From NCBI GenBank assembly GCA_001916965.1, contig MNTL01000082.1, positions 1-48,466 of the forward strand: a DNA stretch of 48,466 nt, given 5' to 3'. A program made the position numbers and the translations under genes. The notes beneath the pieces were generated by a model, which saw only the letters and a program-made list of their open reading frames with translations, did no database searches and was not told where the DNA came from. Shown here in pieces: positions 17,209 through 25,277 of the stretch. Origin of the DNA: Roseburia sp. CAG:10041_57. GTDB taxonomy: Bacteria > Bacillota > Clostridia > Lachnospirales > Lachnospiraceae. The number at the start of each line of letters is the position of its first letter. Position 1 is the first letter of the stretch.

Positions 17209-18012
17209 ATGGCAAACACAAATCCATTCTCACTTGAAGGCAAAATTGCTCTTATCACAGGTGCTTCCTACGGTATCGGCTTCGCAATCGCTAAGTCTAT
17301 GGCAGCAGCAGGAGCTACTATCGTATTCAATGATATCAAGCAGGAACTTGTAGACAAGGGAATTGCAGCATACAAAGAAGAGGGTATTGATGCTCACGGA
17401 TATGTATGTGATGTTACAAATGAAGAGGCAGTAAATGCACTCATAGCTACAATTGAGAAGGAAGTTGGAGTAATCGACATCCTTGTAAACAACGCAGGTA
17501 TTATTAAGAGAATCCCTATGTGTGATATGACAGCAGCAGAATTCAGACAGGTTATTGATGTAGACTTAAATGCACCTTTCATCGTATCTAAGGCTGTTAT
17601 TCCTTCTATGATCAAGAAGGGTCACGGCAAGATCATCAACATCTGCTCTATGATGTCTGAACTTGGTCGTGAGACTGTATCTGCATATGCAGCAGCTAAG
17701 GGTGGTTTAAAGATGCTGACAAGAAATATCTGCTCTGAATATGGTGAGTACAATATTCAGTGTAACGGTATTGGACCTGGTTACATCGAGACTCCTCAGA
17801 CTGCTCCTCTTCGTGAGAGACAGCCGGATGGCAGCAGACATCCTTTCGATTCCTTCATCATCTCCAAGACACCCGCCGGCAGATGGTTACAGGCAGACGA
17901 ACTTGGCGGACCAGCAGTATTCCTTGCTTCTGATGCATCCAATGCTGTAAACGGACATATCCTGTATGTTGATGGTGGTATCTTAGCTTACATTGGCAAG
18001 CAGCCAAACTAA
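17209..18012 (+). CDS. SDR dehydrogenase, gluconate 5-dehydrogenase / KduD-like
   Basis: This 267-aa short-chain dehydrogenase has the cofactor motif TGASYGIG from residue 18, NNAG (94-97), Ser147, and the YxxxK pair Y160/K164. The family members closest in pattern reduce 5-ketogluconate or 2,5-diketo-3-deoxygluconate (KduD). In this uronate cluster KduD-like work, feeding unsaturated pectin-derived uronates into KDG, is most plausible but is inference. AGGAGG lies 11 nt before the start. It is co-directional with kdgK (50-nt gap) and the aldolase (29-nt gap). Confidence 0.85.
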   Translation: MANTNPFSLEGKIALITGASYGIGFAIAKSMAAAGATIVFNDIKQELVDKGIAAYKEEGIDAHGYVCDVTNEEAVNALIATIEKEVGVIDILVNNAGIIKRIPMCDMTAAEFRQVIDVDLNAPFIVSKAVIPSMIKKGHGKIINICSMMSELGRETVSAYAAAKGGLKMLTRNICSEYGEYNIQCNGIGPGYIETPQTAPLRERQPDGSRHPFDSFIISKTPAGRWLQADELGGPAVFLASDASNAVNGHILYVDGGILAYIGKQPN

Positions 18013-18041
18013 TTTTTCATATTTATTTAGGAGATAAAGAA

Positions 18042-19004
18042 ATGAACGAAGTATTAGAAAAAATCAGTAAAATTGGTATTGTACCAGTCGTTGTTTTAGA
18101 TGATGCAAAAGACGCTGAGCCTTTAGCAGAAGCTTTAATCAAGGGTGGTCTTCCTTGTGCAGAAGTTACATTCAGAACAGCTGCAGCAGAAGAATCTATC
18201 AGAATTATGGCACAGAAATTCCCTGAAATGTTAGTTGGTGCAGGTACTGTATTAACAACAGAGCAGGTTGACCGTGCAGTAAATGCAGGCGCTAAGTTCA
18301 TCGTTAGCCCTGGTTTAAATCCTAAGATCGTTAAGTATTGTATCGAGAAGGGTGTTCCTGTAACTCCTGGTACATCTAATCCTTCTGATGTAGAAGCAGC
18401 TATCGAATTAGGTCTTGACGTTGTTAAGTTCTTCCCGGCTGAAGCAGCAGGTGGACTGAATATGATCAAGTCTATGGCAGCTCCTTATACACAGATGAAG
18501 TTCATGCCTACAGGTGGAATCAATGCAAAGAATATCTGTGATTATCTTGCATTCGATAAGATCATTGCTTGTGGTGGTTCCTGGATGGTTAAGAAAGATC
18601 TCGTAGCAGCTGGCAAGTTTGATGAGATTCAGGCTCTGACAGAAGAAGCTGTTAGAACAATGCTTGGTTTCGAATTAAGACATATTGGCGTTAACTGTGA
18701 AGATGAAGCAGCAGCAGATTCTGTAGCTTCCAAGTTCGACAATCTGTTTGGTTTCTCCAAGAAGGTTGGCAACAGCTCTATCTTTGCAGGAATTGAAGTA
18801 GAAGCTATGAAGAAGATCGGTCGTGGAACAAACGGTCACATCGCAATCGGAACAAACAGCGTAGCTCGTGCTAAGAATTACTTAGAGTCTGTTAAGGGTG
18901 CTAAGTTCATCGAAGATTCTGCTGTTGTTAAGAATGGCAAGCTGACAGCTATTTATCTGGAAGACGAAATTGGTGGTTTCGCAATTCATCTTGTACAGAA
19001 ATAA
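18042..19004 (+). CDS. eda: KDPG/KHG aldolase fused to a C-terminal VOC-like domain
   Basis: Residues 1-205 are a class I KDPG aldolase that splits KDPG into pyruvate and glyceraldehyde-3-phosphate. AEVTFRT has the catalytic Glu41 and phosphate-binding Arg45; GAGTVLT, IVSPG and TPGTSNPSD follow; and the Schiff-base Lys129 lies in DVVKFFPAE. From about 213 a second domain begins (ELRHIGVNCEDEAAADSVAS ... GGFAIHLVQK) whose pattern looks like a glyoxalase/VOC half. Ordinary KDPG aldolases are about 205-215 aa, so the extra 110 residues are a fusion of unknown role. It ends the operon before a strong terminator. Confidence 0.9.
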   Translation: MNEVLEKISKIGIVPVVVLDDAKDAEPLAEALIKGGLPCAEVTFRTAAAEESIRIMAQKFPEMLVGAGTVLTTEQVDRAVNAGAKFIVSPGLNPKIVKYCIEKGVPVTPGTSNPSDVEAAIELGLDVVKFFPAEAAGGLNMIKSMAAPYTQMKFMPTGGINAKNICDYLAFDKIIACGGSWMVKKDLVAAGKFDEIQALTEEAVRTMLGFELRHIGVNCEDEAAADSVASKFDNLFGFSKKVGNSSIFAGIEVEAMKKIGRGTNGHIAIGTNSVARAKNYLESVKGAKFIEDSAVVKNGKLTAIYLEDEIGGFAIHLVQK

Positions 19005-19048
19005 GTCTGGAATATTGTGGACATCATAGGTTCATAGAGATACGAAAG

Positions 19049-19079
19049 AGGCATCATACCGTCTGGGTGATGCCTTTTT
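19049..19079 (+). terminator. Terminator of the uronate operon
   Basis: AGGCATCA (19049-19056) pairs with TGATGCCT (19068-19075), with an inner ACC/GGT extension, followed by TTTTT. Confidence 0.92.
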
Positions 19080-19115
19080 CTGCGAGTAACATGAGATAGA
19101 GAGGTAGATTACGAA

Positions 19116-19535
19116 ATGATAGATAATAATTGTGCATATTGTATGGAAGGTGAGTTAGTAGACAAGTTCGGTATCAAGATTTGCGAACTTCCTGCTTCAA
19201 AGGTATATTTATTTAAGGAACAGAGCCATAAGGGAAGATGTATTGTTGCAAGCAAGCATCATGTAAGTGAAATGATTGAATTATCAGAAGAAGACAGAAA
19301 TGCATTTATTGCTGATGTGAATCATGTAGCAAAGGCTATGCATGCGGCTTTTCATCCTGATAAGGTAAATTATGGAGCATATGGTGATACTGGTCATCAT
19401 TTACATTTCCATCTGGTTCCCAAGTATAAGGATGAGTTTGAGTGGGGTGGAACTTTTGCCATGGATCCTAAACAGAAGACTCTTACCAATGCAGAATATG
19501 ATATTCTGATTGCAGAATTGAAGAAATATTTATAA
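19116..19535 (+). CDS. HIT family protein
   Basis: This is a 139-aa HIT-superfamily nucleotide hydrolase or transferase. The histidine triad is H95-L-H97-F-H99 (GHHLHFHLVPKY), and there is an N-terminal CxxC (C6, C9) that may bind zinc. Family members act on AMP-linked substrates; the substrate here cannot be told. It has its own start after the uronate terminator. Confidence 0.9.
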   Translation: MIDNNCAYCMEGELVDKFGIKICELPASKVYLFKEQSHKGRCIVASKHHVSEMIELSEEDRNAFIADVNHVAKAMHAAFHPDKVNYGAYGDTGHHLHFHLVPKYKDEFEWGGTFAMDPKQKTLTNAEYDILIAELKKYL

Positions 19536-19840
19536 ACAAATGTTGCATATTTTTGCATTCTCTGAAAATACTCTGCAATAATGAGTTTCCCATCCAGTAT
19601 TGATTTTTACAGAAAAACAATTCCTATATATTTACTGCGTTTTTTGAACTTGCATAAATATGTGAATTTGCACAATATTTTATGGAAAATGTTCCATAAA
19701 ATGCAATAAGATTAGAAAAAAAACTAATGACTTGCTTATGGCATTAAAATGCGCCATAATAACAAAGTAATGTATGGATAGATATACATAAAACATTCCT
19801 ATAAGTTAAAAAAAACAAGGGAACAGAAAAGGAGTCAAAT
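19536..19840 (+). other. AT-rich 305-nt intergenic region with three inverted repeats and a candidate promoter
   Basis: No gene is seen. The region holds three inverted repeats in 83 bp: ATTTTATGGAA/TTCCATAAAAT (19677-19687 and 19692-19702, perfect), ATTAG/CTAAT (19711-19715, 19724-19728), and TTATGGC/GCCATAA (19736-19742, 19753-19759, perfect). A promoter-like pair TTGCTT (19733-19738) and CATAAT (19755-19760), 16 nt apart, overlaps the last repeat, suggesting an operator for the HPr-like gene. The first and last repeats share the half site TTATGG. Confidence 0.5.
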
Positions 19841-20077
19841 ATGGGTGTTAAAGTGCTATTGAATTCAATAGATAAGGTAAAAGATTTTATTGATATTACA
19901 AGAAGTGTTTCGTATGATATTGATCTGATCAGCGGAAGAGATACTTATTTGGATGCAAAATCATTACTTGGAGTTTTGAGTTGCGATTGCACGAAGCCAT
20001 TGACATTGGATATTCATGCAGAAATGGAAGAACGAAGAGAACTGATGGAACGTCTTGAAGAGTATGTAGTGGCTTAG
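19841..20077 (+). CDS. HPr-like protein lacking the catalytic histidine
   Basis: This 78-aa protein has the HPr fold pattern: a strand-rich start, YDIDLISGRDTYLDAKSLLGVLS, and TLDIHAE. The KSLLG segment matches the regulatory Ser-46 region of Firmicute HPr, with Ser41 here, while the GLHARP phosphocarrier motif with His-15 is missing (DKVKDFIDIT stands in its place). It therefore cannot carry the PTS phosphate; a Crh-like regulatory role is possible but unproven. AAAGGAG precedes the ATG, and a strong terminator follows. Confidence 0.78.
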   Translation: MGVKVLLNSIDKVKDFIDITRSVSYDIDLISGRDTYLDAKSLLGVLSCDCTKPLTLDIHAEMEERRELMERLEEYVVA

Positions 20078-20123
20078 GTGTATACATACAAAGCAGCGTA
20101 CTGATAAATAAGAGGATACATAG

Positions 20124-20165
20124 CGGAACGCAAAGCAGCAGGAACTGATTTGTGTTCCGTTTTTT
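20124..20165 (+). terminator. Terminator after the HPr-like gene
   Basis: CGGAACGCAAA (20124-20134) pairs with TTTGTGTTCCG (20149-20159), with one G-U pair, then six T. Confidence 0.9.
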
Positions 20166-20307
20166 ACACGACAAATTTGAAGCTGCACAGGGGACTGAAA
20201 ATTATCGGTAATGAAGTACCTGAATATTTGCAGATGATTGAGAAGCATGGTAATTGTGTATACGTATACTTGATAAAAACCCGATATGTGCAGAAATGAG
20301 GATTAAT

Positions 20308-21243
20308 ATGAAGACAAAAGAGCAGTTTATGACCAGAACAGTAGTGGTATGGCTTGGCGCATTATTGTGCTGTGCATTGTGGGGAAGTGCTTTTCCCTGT
20401 ATTAAAATAGGATATCAATTGTTTGAAATACCGTCTGGAGCTACTGCAACACAGATTCTGTTTGCAGGCTGTAGATTCACGTTGGCAGGAATTCTGGCTA
20501 TTATCATAGGAAGTGTATTGAACCACAGGATTTTGGTGCCGAAGAAAATTTCATGGGGAAAAATCGCAAAGTTGTGCATGCTTCAGACTGTGGCACAATA
20601 TTTGTTTTTCTATATAGGACTTGCAAATACGTCAGGAGTAAAGGCGTCTATCATAGAAGGTGTCAATGTATTTATCTCGATTCTGGTGGCAAGTCTCATC
20701 TTCCATCAGGAGAGACTGACAACAAGAAAGATGGCAGGCTGTCTGATTGGTTTTGCAGGAGTTGTGCTGGTCAATATAACGGGTGGAATTGATATGGCAT
20801 TTACATTTACGGGTGATGGATTTATTGTGTTGTCTACGATTGCCTATGCCTTTTCCTCTGTCATGATCAAAAGATATTCACAGGGAGAAAATCCGGTTAC
20901 GCTGAGTGGATATCAGTTTGTACTGGGTGGTCTGATCATGGTAATATGCGGTCTTCTCATGGGAGGCAGACTGGAAGTAATTACGCCGGCAGGAATTGCC
21001 ATGCTGTTATATCTTGCGGTGATCTCTGCAGTGGCATATTCTTTATGGGGCATATTGTTAAAGTACAATCCCGTATCAAGAGTTACGGTGTTCGGGTTTA
21101 TGAATCCTGTGTTTGGAGTGATTCTGTCAGCTATATTCCTGAAAGAATCGGACAATGTGGGAATCATCTGTGTTGTGGCATTGGCACTTGTCTGTGCGGG
21201 AATCTATATTGTGAATAAGAAGCAGAATACAGGGGAAGCATAA
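20308..21243 (+). CDS. EamA/DMT family transporter
   Basis: This 311-aa inner-membrane protein has about ten hydrophobic segments and the duplicated EamA pattern: CCALWGSAFPCIKIG in the first half and VLSTIAYAFSSVMIKRYS, LKESDNVG in the second. DMT exporters move amino acids, nucleotides or drugs; the substrate cannot be predicted. I chose the ATG at 20308 (GAGG 8 nt upstream) over a GTG at 20254, which would add a non-family, polar extension. Confidence 0.85.
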   Translation: MKTKEQFMTRTVVVWLGALLCCALWGSAFPCIKIGYQLFEIPSGATATQILFAGCRFTLAGILAIIIGSVLNHRILVPKKISWGKIAKLCMLQTVAQYLFFYIGLANTSGVKASIIEGVNVFISILVASLIFHQERLTTRKMAGCLIGFAGVVLVNITGGIDMAFTFTGDGFIVLSTIAYAFSSVMIKRYSQGENPVTLSGYQFVLGGLIMVICGLLMGGRLEVITPAGIAMLLYLAVISAVAYSLWGILLKYNPVSRVTVFGFMNPVFGVILSAIFLKESDNVGIICVVALALVCAGIYIVNKKQNTGEA

Positions 21244-21370
21244 GACAGTTAGTTTTCATGAACTTTTAATACTTAGAACTATTGGTTTTTTAAGCCAATT
21301 GTGATACCATAATATTTTGGAAGATTATTTTTATAGTTTTAGTCAAATAATTGATAGGAGGTTTTTTATC

Positions 21371-22525
21371 ATGACGAAAATAGATATTTTTTCCGGATTC
21401 TTAGGAGCTGGTAAAACAACTTTGATCAAGAAGTTACTGAAAGAGGCAATGGATGCTTCTAAAGTAGTGCTGATTGAAAATGAATTTGGTGAAATTGGTA
21501 TTGATGGCGGTTTTTTAAAGGAAGCCGGTGTAGAAATTAAGGAAATGAATTCTGGATGTATCTGCTGTTCTTTAGTAGGGGATTTCGGAACTTCTCTGGC
21601 AGAAGTACTGGATAAGTATCATCCTGAGAGAATCCTGATCGAGCCATCAGGTGTAGGTAAGCTCTCAGATGTTATGAAGGCAGTACAGAATGTAAAATCT
21701 GATGTAGATGTACAGCTTAACAGCGCAGTTGTAGTTGTTGATGCAAATAAGTGCAAGATGTATGCAAAGAATTTTGGTGAGTTCTTCTTAAATCAGATCG
21801 AGCATGCAGGTACAATCATTCTGAGCAGAACTGCAGATATCAGTGAAAGCAAGCTGAATGCTGCACTGGAGATCATCCGTGAGCATAACAGCAAGGCAAC
21901 AGTTATCACAACTCCATGGGATGAACTGGATGGTAAGAAGATTCTGGAGACAATTGAGAATGCCAAGGATCTGGAAGCTGAACTGATGGAAGAGGTTGCC
22001 AAGCTTCATGATGAACATGAGCATCATCATCATGACCATGGTGAGGACTGCACATGTGGCTGCCATGATCATGATGGGGATGAGGACGAGCATGAGCATC
22101 ATCACCACGACCATGATGAGGACGAGCATGAGCATCATCATCACCACGACCATGAGGAGGACGAGCATGAACATCATCACCATGACGACCATGATGAGAA
22201 CTGCACATGTGGCTGCCACGACCATGAGCATCATCACCATCACCATGCAGATGAGATATTCACAAGCTGGGGTATGGAGACACCCACAGCCTATACCAAG
22301 GATGAGATCGAGACAATCCTTAAAAAGCTGGATGATACAGACACTTACGGCGTAATCCTTCGTGCAAAAGGCATGCTTCCTTCTAATGATGGAACATGGA
22401 TCAATTTTGACTATGTACCGGAAGAGAGCAATGTCAGAACAGGAGCACCTGAAGTAACAGGTAAGATTTGTGTGATTGGTTCCAAACTGAACGAGGACAA
22501 TCTGAAAGCATTGTTTACAAAATAA
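21371..22525 (+). CDS. CobW/COG0523 GTPase with extended His-rich metal-binding region
   Basis: This 384-aa metallochaperone-type G3E GTPase has Walker A GFLGAGKTT (9-17), the family metal motif CICC (63-66), ENEFGEIGID and EPSGVG. Residues 212-293 are made of HEHHHHDHDEDE-type units bracketed by two CTCGCHDH blocks. These can bind many zinc or nickel ions. The CobW C-terminal domain follows (YGVILRAKGMLP...WINFDYVP). COG0523 proteins deliver metals, often zinc. AGGAGG lies 9 nt before the ATG at 21371. The repeated His codons form tandem DNA repeats, so length may vary between strains. Confidence 0.9.
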   Translation: MTKIDIFSGFLGAGKTTLIKKLLKEAMDASKVVLIENEFGEIGIDGGFLKEAGVEIKEMNSGCICCSLVGDFGTSLAEVLDKYHPERILIEPSGVGKLSDVMKAVQNVKSDVDVQLNSAVVVVDANKCKMYAKNFGEFFLNQIEHAGTIILSRTADISESKLNAALEIIREHNSKATVITTPWDELDGKKILETIENAKDLEAELMEEVAKLHDEHEHHHHDHGEDCTCGCHDHDGDEDEHEHHHHDHDEDEHEHHHHHDHEEDEHEHHHHDDHDENCTCGCHDHEHHHHHHADEIFTSWGMETPTAYTKDEIETILKKLDDTDTYGVILRAKGMLPSNDGTWINFDYVPEESNVRTGAPEVTGKICVIGSKLNEDNLKALFTK

Positions 22526-22546
22526 GAAATAGGATAGAGGAAAAAT

Positions 22547-23479
22547 ATGAAGCCCGTTTATATTATCAATGGATTTTTGGAAAGTGGCAAAACAGAATTT
22601 ATCACTTATACACTTTCACAGCCATATTTTCAGATCAGAGGAAAGACATTGTTGATCGTCTGCGAGGAAGGTGAAGTAGAATACGAAGAGGTTCTGCTTC
22701 GCAAAAGCAGAACGGTTATGGAAGTCATTGATGAGGAAGAGAACTTCACACCGGAGAATCTGATCGAGCTGGAGAAGAAATATAAGCCAGAACGTATTGT
22801 AATTGAATACAATGGTATGTGGAACTGCAAGAATATGAAGCTGCCATGGCATTGGTCAGTAGAGCAGCAGATCACGACGATCAATGGCGCTACATTCCAG
22901 AATTACTATACAAATATGAAGTCTCTGCTGGCTGAACAGATCAGAAAATCAGAGCTGATCATCTTTAATCGCTGTGATGGATTAAATGAACAGTTAGGCA
23001 ATTTTAAACGTAATATCAAGGCTGTAAATCCTACAGCAGATGTTGTTTTTGAAGACAAAGATGGAGAAATCAATCAGATTCTGGAGGAAGATCTGCCATT
23101 TGATCTGAAACAGCCGGTGATTGATCTGGATACGTATGCATATGGCATATGGTATCTGGATGCAATGGACAACCTGAGCCGATATATTGGTAAGACAATC
23201 AAGTTCAAGGCTATGGTATTAAGACCAAAGGATGGAAGTACAGATTATTTCGTACCGGGTAGAATGGCAATGACATGCTGTGCAGAGGATATGGCTTTTC
23301 TAGGTTATGCCTGCAAATATGATAAGAGTACAGAATTGACAAATAAAGAGTGGGTAGAAGTAACTGCTACCGTTCATCAGGAGTTCTGGAAAGACTATAA
23401 TGGTGAAGGTCCTGTTCTTCATGCAGTCAGTGTCGTACCGACCAAGAAGCCAAAGGATGAAGTAGTAAGCTTCAACTAA
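22547..23479 (+). CDS. CobW-type GTPase domain fused to a DUF1980-like C-terminal domain
   Basis: Residues 1-200 form a divergent G3E GTPase: Walker A GFLESGKTE (9-17) and NRCDG (141-145) as the base-specificity motif. The CxCC metal motif of CobW is absent. From about 205 the sequence (GKTIKFKAMVLRPKDG...PGRMAMTCCAEDM...WVEVTATV) follows the pattern of DUF1980 (YcgQ-type), with the double Cys at 244-245. YcgQ/YcgR-like pairs occur with zinc-regulated GTPases, so a role in metal homeostasis is likely. It starts 21 nt after the His-rich CobW gene, probably in the same operon. Confidence 0.8.
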   Translation: MKPVYIINGFLESGKTEFITYTLSQPYFQIRGKTLLIVCEEGEVEYEEVLLRKSRTVMEVIDEEENFTPENLIELEKKYKPERIVIEYNGMWNCKNMKLPWHWSVEQQITTINGATFQNYYTNMKSLLAEQIRKSELIIFNRCDGLNEQLGNFKRNIKAVNPTADVVFEDKDGEINQILEEDLPFDLKQPVIDLDTYAYGIWYLDAMDNLSRYIGKTIKFKAMVLRPKDGSTDYFVPGRMAMTCCAEDMAFLGYACKYDKSTELTNKEWVEVTATVHQEFWKDYNGEGPVLHAVSVVPTKKPKDEVVSFN

Positions 23480-23501
23480 CTATATTTATGTGAAAAATAA
23501 A

Positions 23502-23545
23502 ATGCAGATACCGGAGAAAATTGCTCTCTGGTATCTGCATTTTTT
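23502..23545 (+). terminator. Bidirectional terminator between the GTPase operon and pyrI
   Basis: ATGCAGATACC (23502-23512) pairs perfectly with GGTATCTGCAT (23530-23540). T runs flank it on the plus side and A runs on the other, so it serves both converging operons. Confidence 0.93.
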
Positions 23546-23560
23546 CATTCTATAACAATT

Positions 23561-23995
23561 CTATAAATCTGCACTGCTGTATTTCTCTTCGCAGTACTTG
23601 CAACGGTATACTTCTTTTTCTTCATCAGTAAGAACGAAGATATGAGGAAGCTCCTGTTCGATAGAGGTGATACAACGTGGATTCTTGCATTTCAGCACAT
23701 TCTTGATTTCACGGGGCAGAGTGAGCTGGCGTTTCTGCACGATTTCTGAATTTTTGATGACATTGACGGTGATATTGTGATCAATAAATCCCAAAATGTC
23801 AAGGTTAAGCGTGTCAATGTCACATTCTACCTTGAGAATATCCTTTTTACCCATCTTTCCACTCTTGGCATTTTTGATGATAGCAACTGTACAATCCAGC
23901 TTGTCCAATCCTAAATGCTTATAGATACTCAGGCTTTTGCCAGCCTTGATGTGATCCAGAACGAAACCTTCTTCAATTTTACCTACATTTAACAT
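23561..23995 (-). CDS. pyrI: Aspartate carbamoyltransferase regulatory subunit
   Basis: This 144-aa allosteric subunit binds nucleotide effectors and holds catalytic PyrB trimers together. The N-terminal allosteric domain (LDHIKAGKSLSIYKHLGLD...DIDTLNLDILGFIDHNITVNVI) and the C-terminal zinc domain with four Cys (CKNPRC ... CKYC) are complete. It lies 11 nt after pyrB on the minus strand, the pyrBI order of enterobacteria and of some Clostridia. It starts with ATG after a good GGAGG-type site. Confidence 0.95.
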   Translation of the reverse strand: MLNVGKIEEGFVLDHIKAGKSLSIYKHLGLDKLDCTVAIIKNAKSGKMGKKDILKVECDIDTLNLDILGFIDHNITVNVIKNSEIVQKRQLTLPREIKNVLKCKNPRCITSIEQELPHIFVLTDEEKEVYRCKYCEEKYSSADL

Positions 23996-24006
23996 GATGT
24001 GACCTC

Positions 24007-24927
24007 CTACTCTTCTACATGAATCTCTAATAAAGTCAACAGCAGTGCCATTCTGACATATACGCCGTATTGTACCTGACGGAAGTATGCTGCTCTTGGA
24101 TCATCATCTACTTCAACAGATATCTCGTTGACACGGGGAAGGGGATGAAGCACGATCATGTCCTGCTTTGCCATTTCCATTTTCTCTTTGTTGAGAACGT
24201 AGAAGTCTTTCAGACGAACGTAATCCTCTTCGTTGAAGAAACGCTCTTTCTGAACACGGGTCATATAGAGAATATCAAGTTCAGGCATAACATCTTCAAG
24301 TCTGGTCACTTCTTCATAAGGAATACCTTTTTCATGAAGCATTTCTGTGACATACTCGGGAACCTTCAATTCATCTGGAGAGATGAAGATGAAACGGACG
24401 TCATCATAACGAACCAGTGCATTGATCAGGGAATGTACGGTACGACCAAACTTCAGATCACCGCACAGACCAATTGTGAAATGATTCAGTCTGCCTTTTA
24501 AGGATTTGATTGTCATCAGGTCGGTCAGAGTCTGGGTAGGATGCTGATGACCACCATCGCCGGCATTGATCACCGGTATTCCGGAATGGGAGGCTGCTAC
24601 CATAGGAGCACCTTCTTTAGGATGACGCATAGCGCAGATATCTGCAAAACAGGAGATAACACGGATGGTATCGGATACACTTTCACCCTTGGATGCGGAA
24701 GAACAGTTGGCATCTGAGAAACCGAGGACACTGCCGCCCAGGTTAAGCATGGCAGCTTCAAAGCTCAGTCTGGTACGTGTGCTTGGCTCATAAAAGCATG
24801 TAGCAAGCTTTTTACCGGCGCAGGCATGCGCATATTTAGCGGGATTGTGTTCGATGTCACTGGCAAGTGTGAATAACTTGTCAAGCTCCTCCACAGAGAA
24901 ATCAAGCGGACTCATTAAATGTCTCAT
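24007..24927 (-). CDS. pyrB: Aspartate carbamoyltransferase catalytic subunit
   Basis: This 306-aa enzyme makes carbamoyl-aspartate, the committed step of pyrimidine synthesis. The carbamoyl-phosphate motif FYEPSTRTRLSFE is exact; SKGES, HPTQTLTDLMTI and LHPLPR follow. AAGGAGG lies 7 nt before the ATG. The gene is preceded by an unusual 340-nt leader with a small peptide gene, a terminator-like hairpin and an inserted inverted-repeat element (described separately). Confidence 0.97.
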   Translation of the reverse strand: MRHLMSPLDFSVEELDKLFTLASDIEHNPAKYAHACAGKKLATCFYEPSTRTRLSFEAAMLNLGGSVLGFSDANCSSASKGESVSDTIRVISCFADICAMRHPKEGAPMVAASHSGIPVINAGDGGHQHPTQTLTDLMTIKSLKGRLNHFTIGLCGDLKFGRTVHSLINALVRYDDVRFIFISPDELKVPEYVTEMLHEKGIPYEEVTRLEDVMPELDILYMTRVQKERFFNEEDYVRLKDFYVLNKEKMEMAKQDMIVLHPLPRVNEISVEVDDDPRAAYFRQVQYGVYVRMALLLTLLEIHVEE

Positions 24928-24967
24928 AGAAAACCTCCTTAGAATTGTTACGAATTTTTGGCAAAAT

Positions 24968-25086
24968 GTAACTATTCAGAGCCATGCAAATTAAGGCAGA
25001 ATATGCTTGTTTACAAGCATATTTGACTCAATTTATATGGCGAAGTAACCACATGAGCAAAAAGCGAATGGGGTTCTGAATAGTTA
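24968..25086. mobile_element. MITE-like 119-bp element in the pyrB leader
   Basis: The ends are inverted repeats: TAACTATTCAGAGCC (24969-24983) and GGTTCTGAATAGTTA (25072-25086), 14 of 15 matching. The identical 9-mer TGGCAAAAT flanks the element at 24959-24967 and 25087-25095, as expected for a target-site duplication. The inside has no gene but holds a perfect 10-bp hairpin, ATATGCTTGT/ACAAGCATAT (25001-25022). The size, non-coding content and flanking repeats fit a non-autonomous miniature transposable element. Confidence 0.7.
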
Positions 25087-25230
25087 TGGCAAAATAAAAG
25101 AAGAGATATCTTCTCTTCTTGAAAAATTACCAATATAAAAAGTGAAATGTCTGAAAATGAAAAAAGGAAATAATGTGGCTATCGGATGAAATACGTCGAT
25201 ATACTTATCTTCGCTCATTGATACAGCCAT
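25084..25230 (-). CDS. Candidate pyrL-like leader peptide of pyrBI
   Basis: A 48-codon frame begins at an ATG with AAGGAG 7 nt upstream and 41 nt behind a predicted start point. The product (MAVSMSEDKYIDVFHPIATL...) is Phe-rich because its 3' half is encoded by U-rich RNA (25121-25179). The last codons lie in a terminator-like hairpin. The stop TAA belongs to the end of the inserted element; without the insert the frame would run about 20 codons further and overlap the pyrB start. By layout it resembles E. coli pyrL, a leader for UTP-sensitive attenuation. Not recognised by sequence similarity. Confidence 0.5.
   Translation of the reverse strand: MAVSMSEDKYIDVFHPIATLFPFFIFRHFTFYIGNFSRREDISSFILP
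25091..25120 (-). terminator. Attenuator-like hairpin in the pyrB leader
   Basis: Read on the minus strand, AAGAAGAGA pairs with TCTCTTCTT (9 bp, five-nt loop) and is followed by TTATTTT. The stem is A/G-rich and only moderately stable. It lies inside the last codons of the leader peptide gene, so a closely following ribosome would prevent it from forming. Confidence 0.55.
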
Positions 25231-25277
25231 GGTCTTACTCCTTCTTAATCGTTTATATAAATTCACTCACTTGTGTT

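Noticed and set aside
21286..21310. Inverted repeat ATTGGTTT/AAGCCAAT before the CobW gene
   Set aside because: It has no T run and does not match the Zur box pattern I know, so I neither call a terminator nor a zinc operator.
21996..22355. Extra frames on both strands over the His-rich repeat
   Set aside because: They are by-products of the CAT/CAC repeat; composition is low complexity and the CobW frame is complete.
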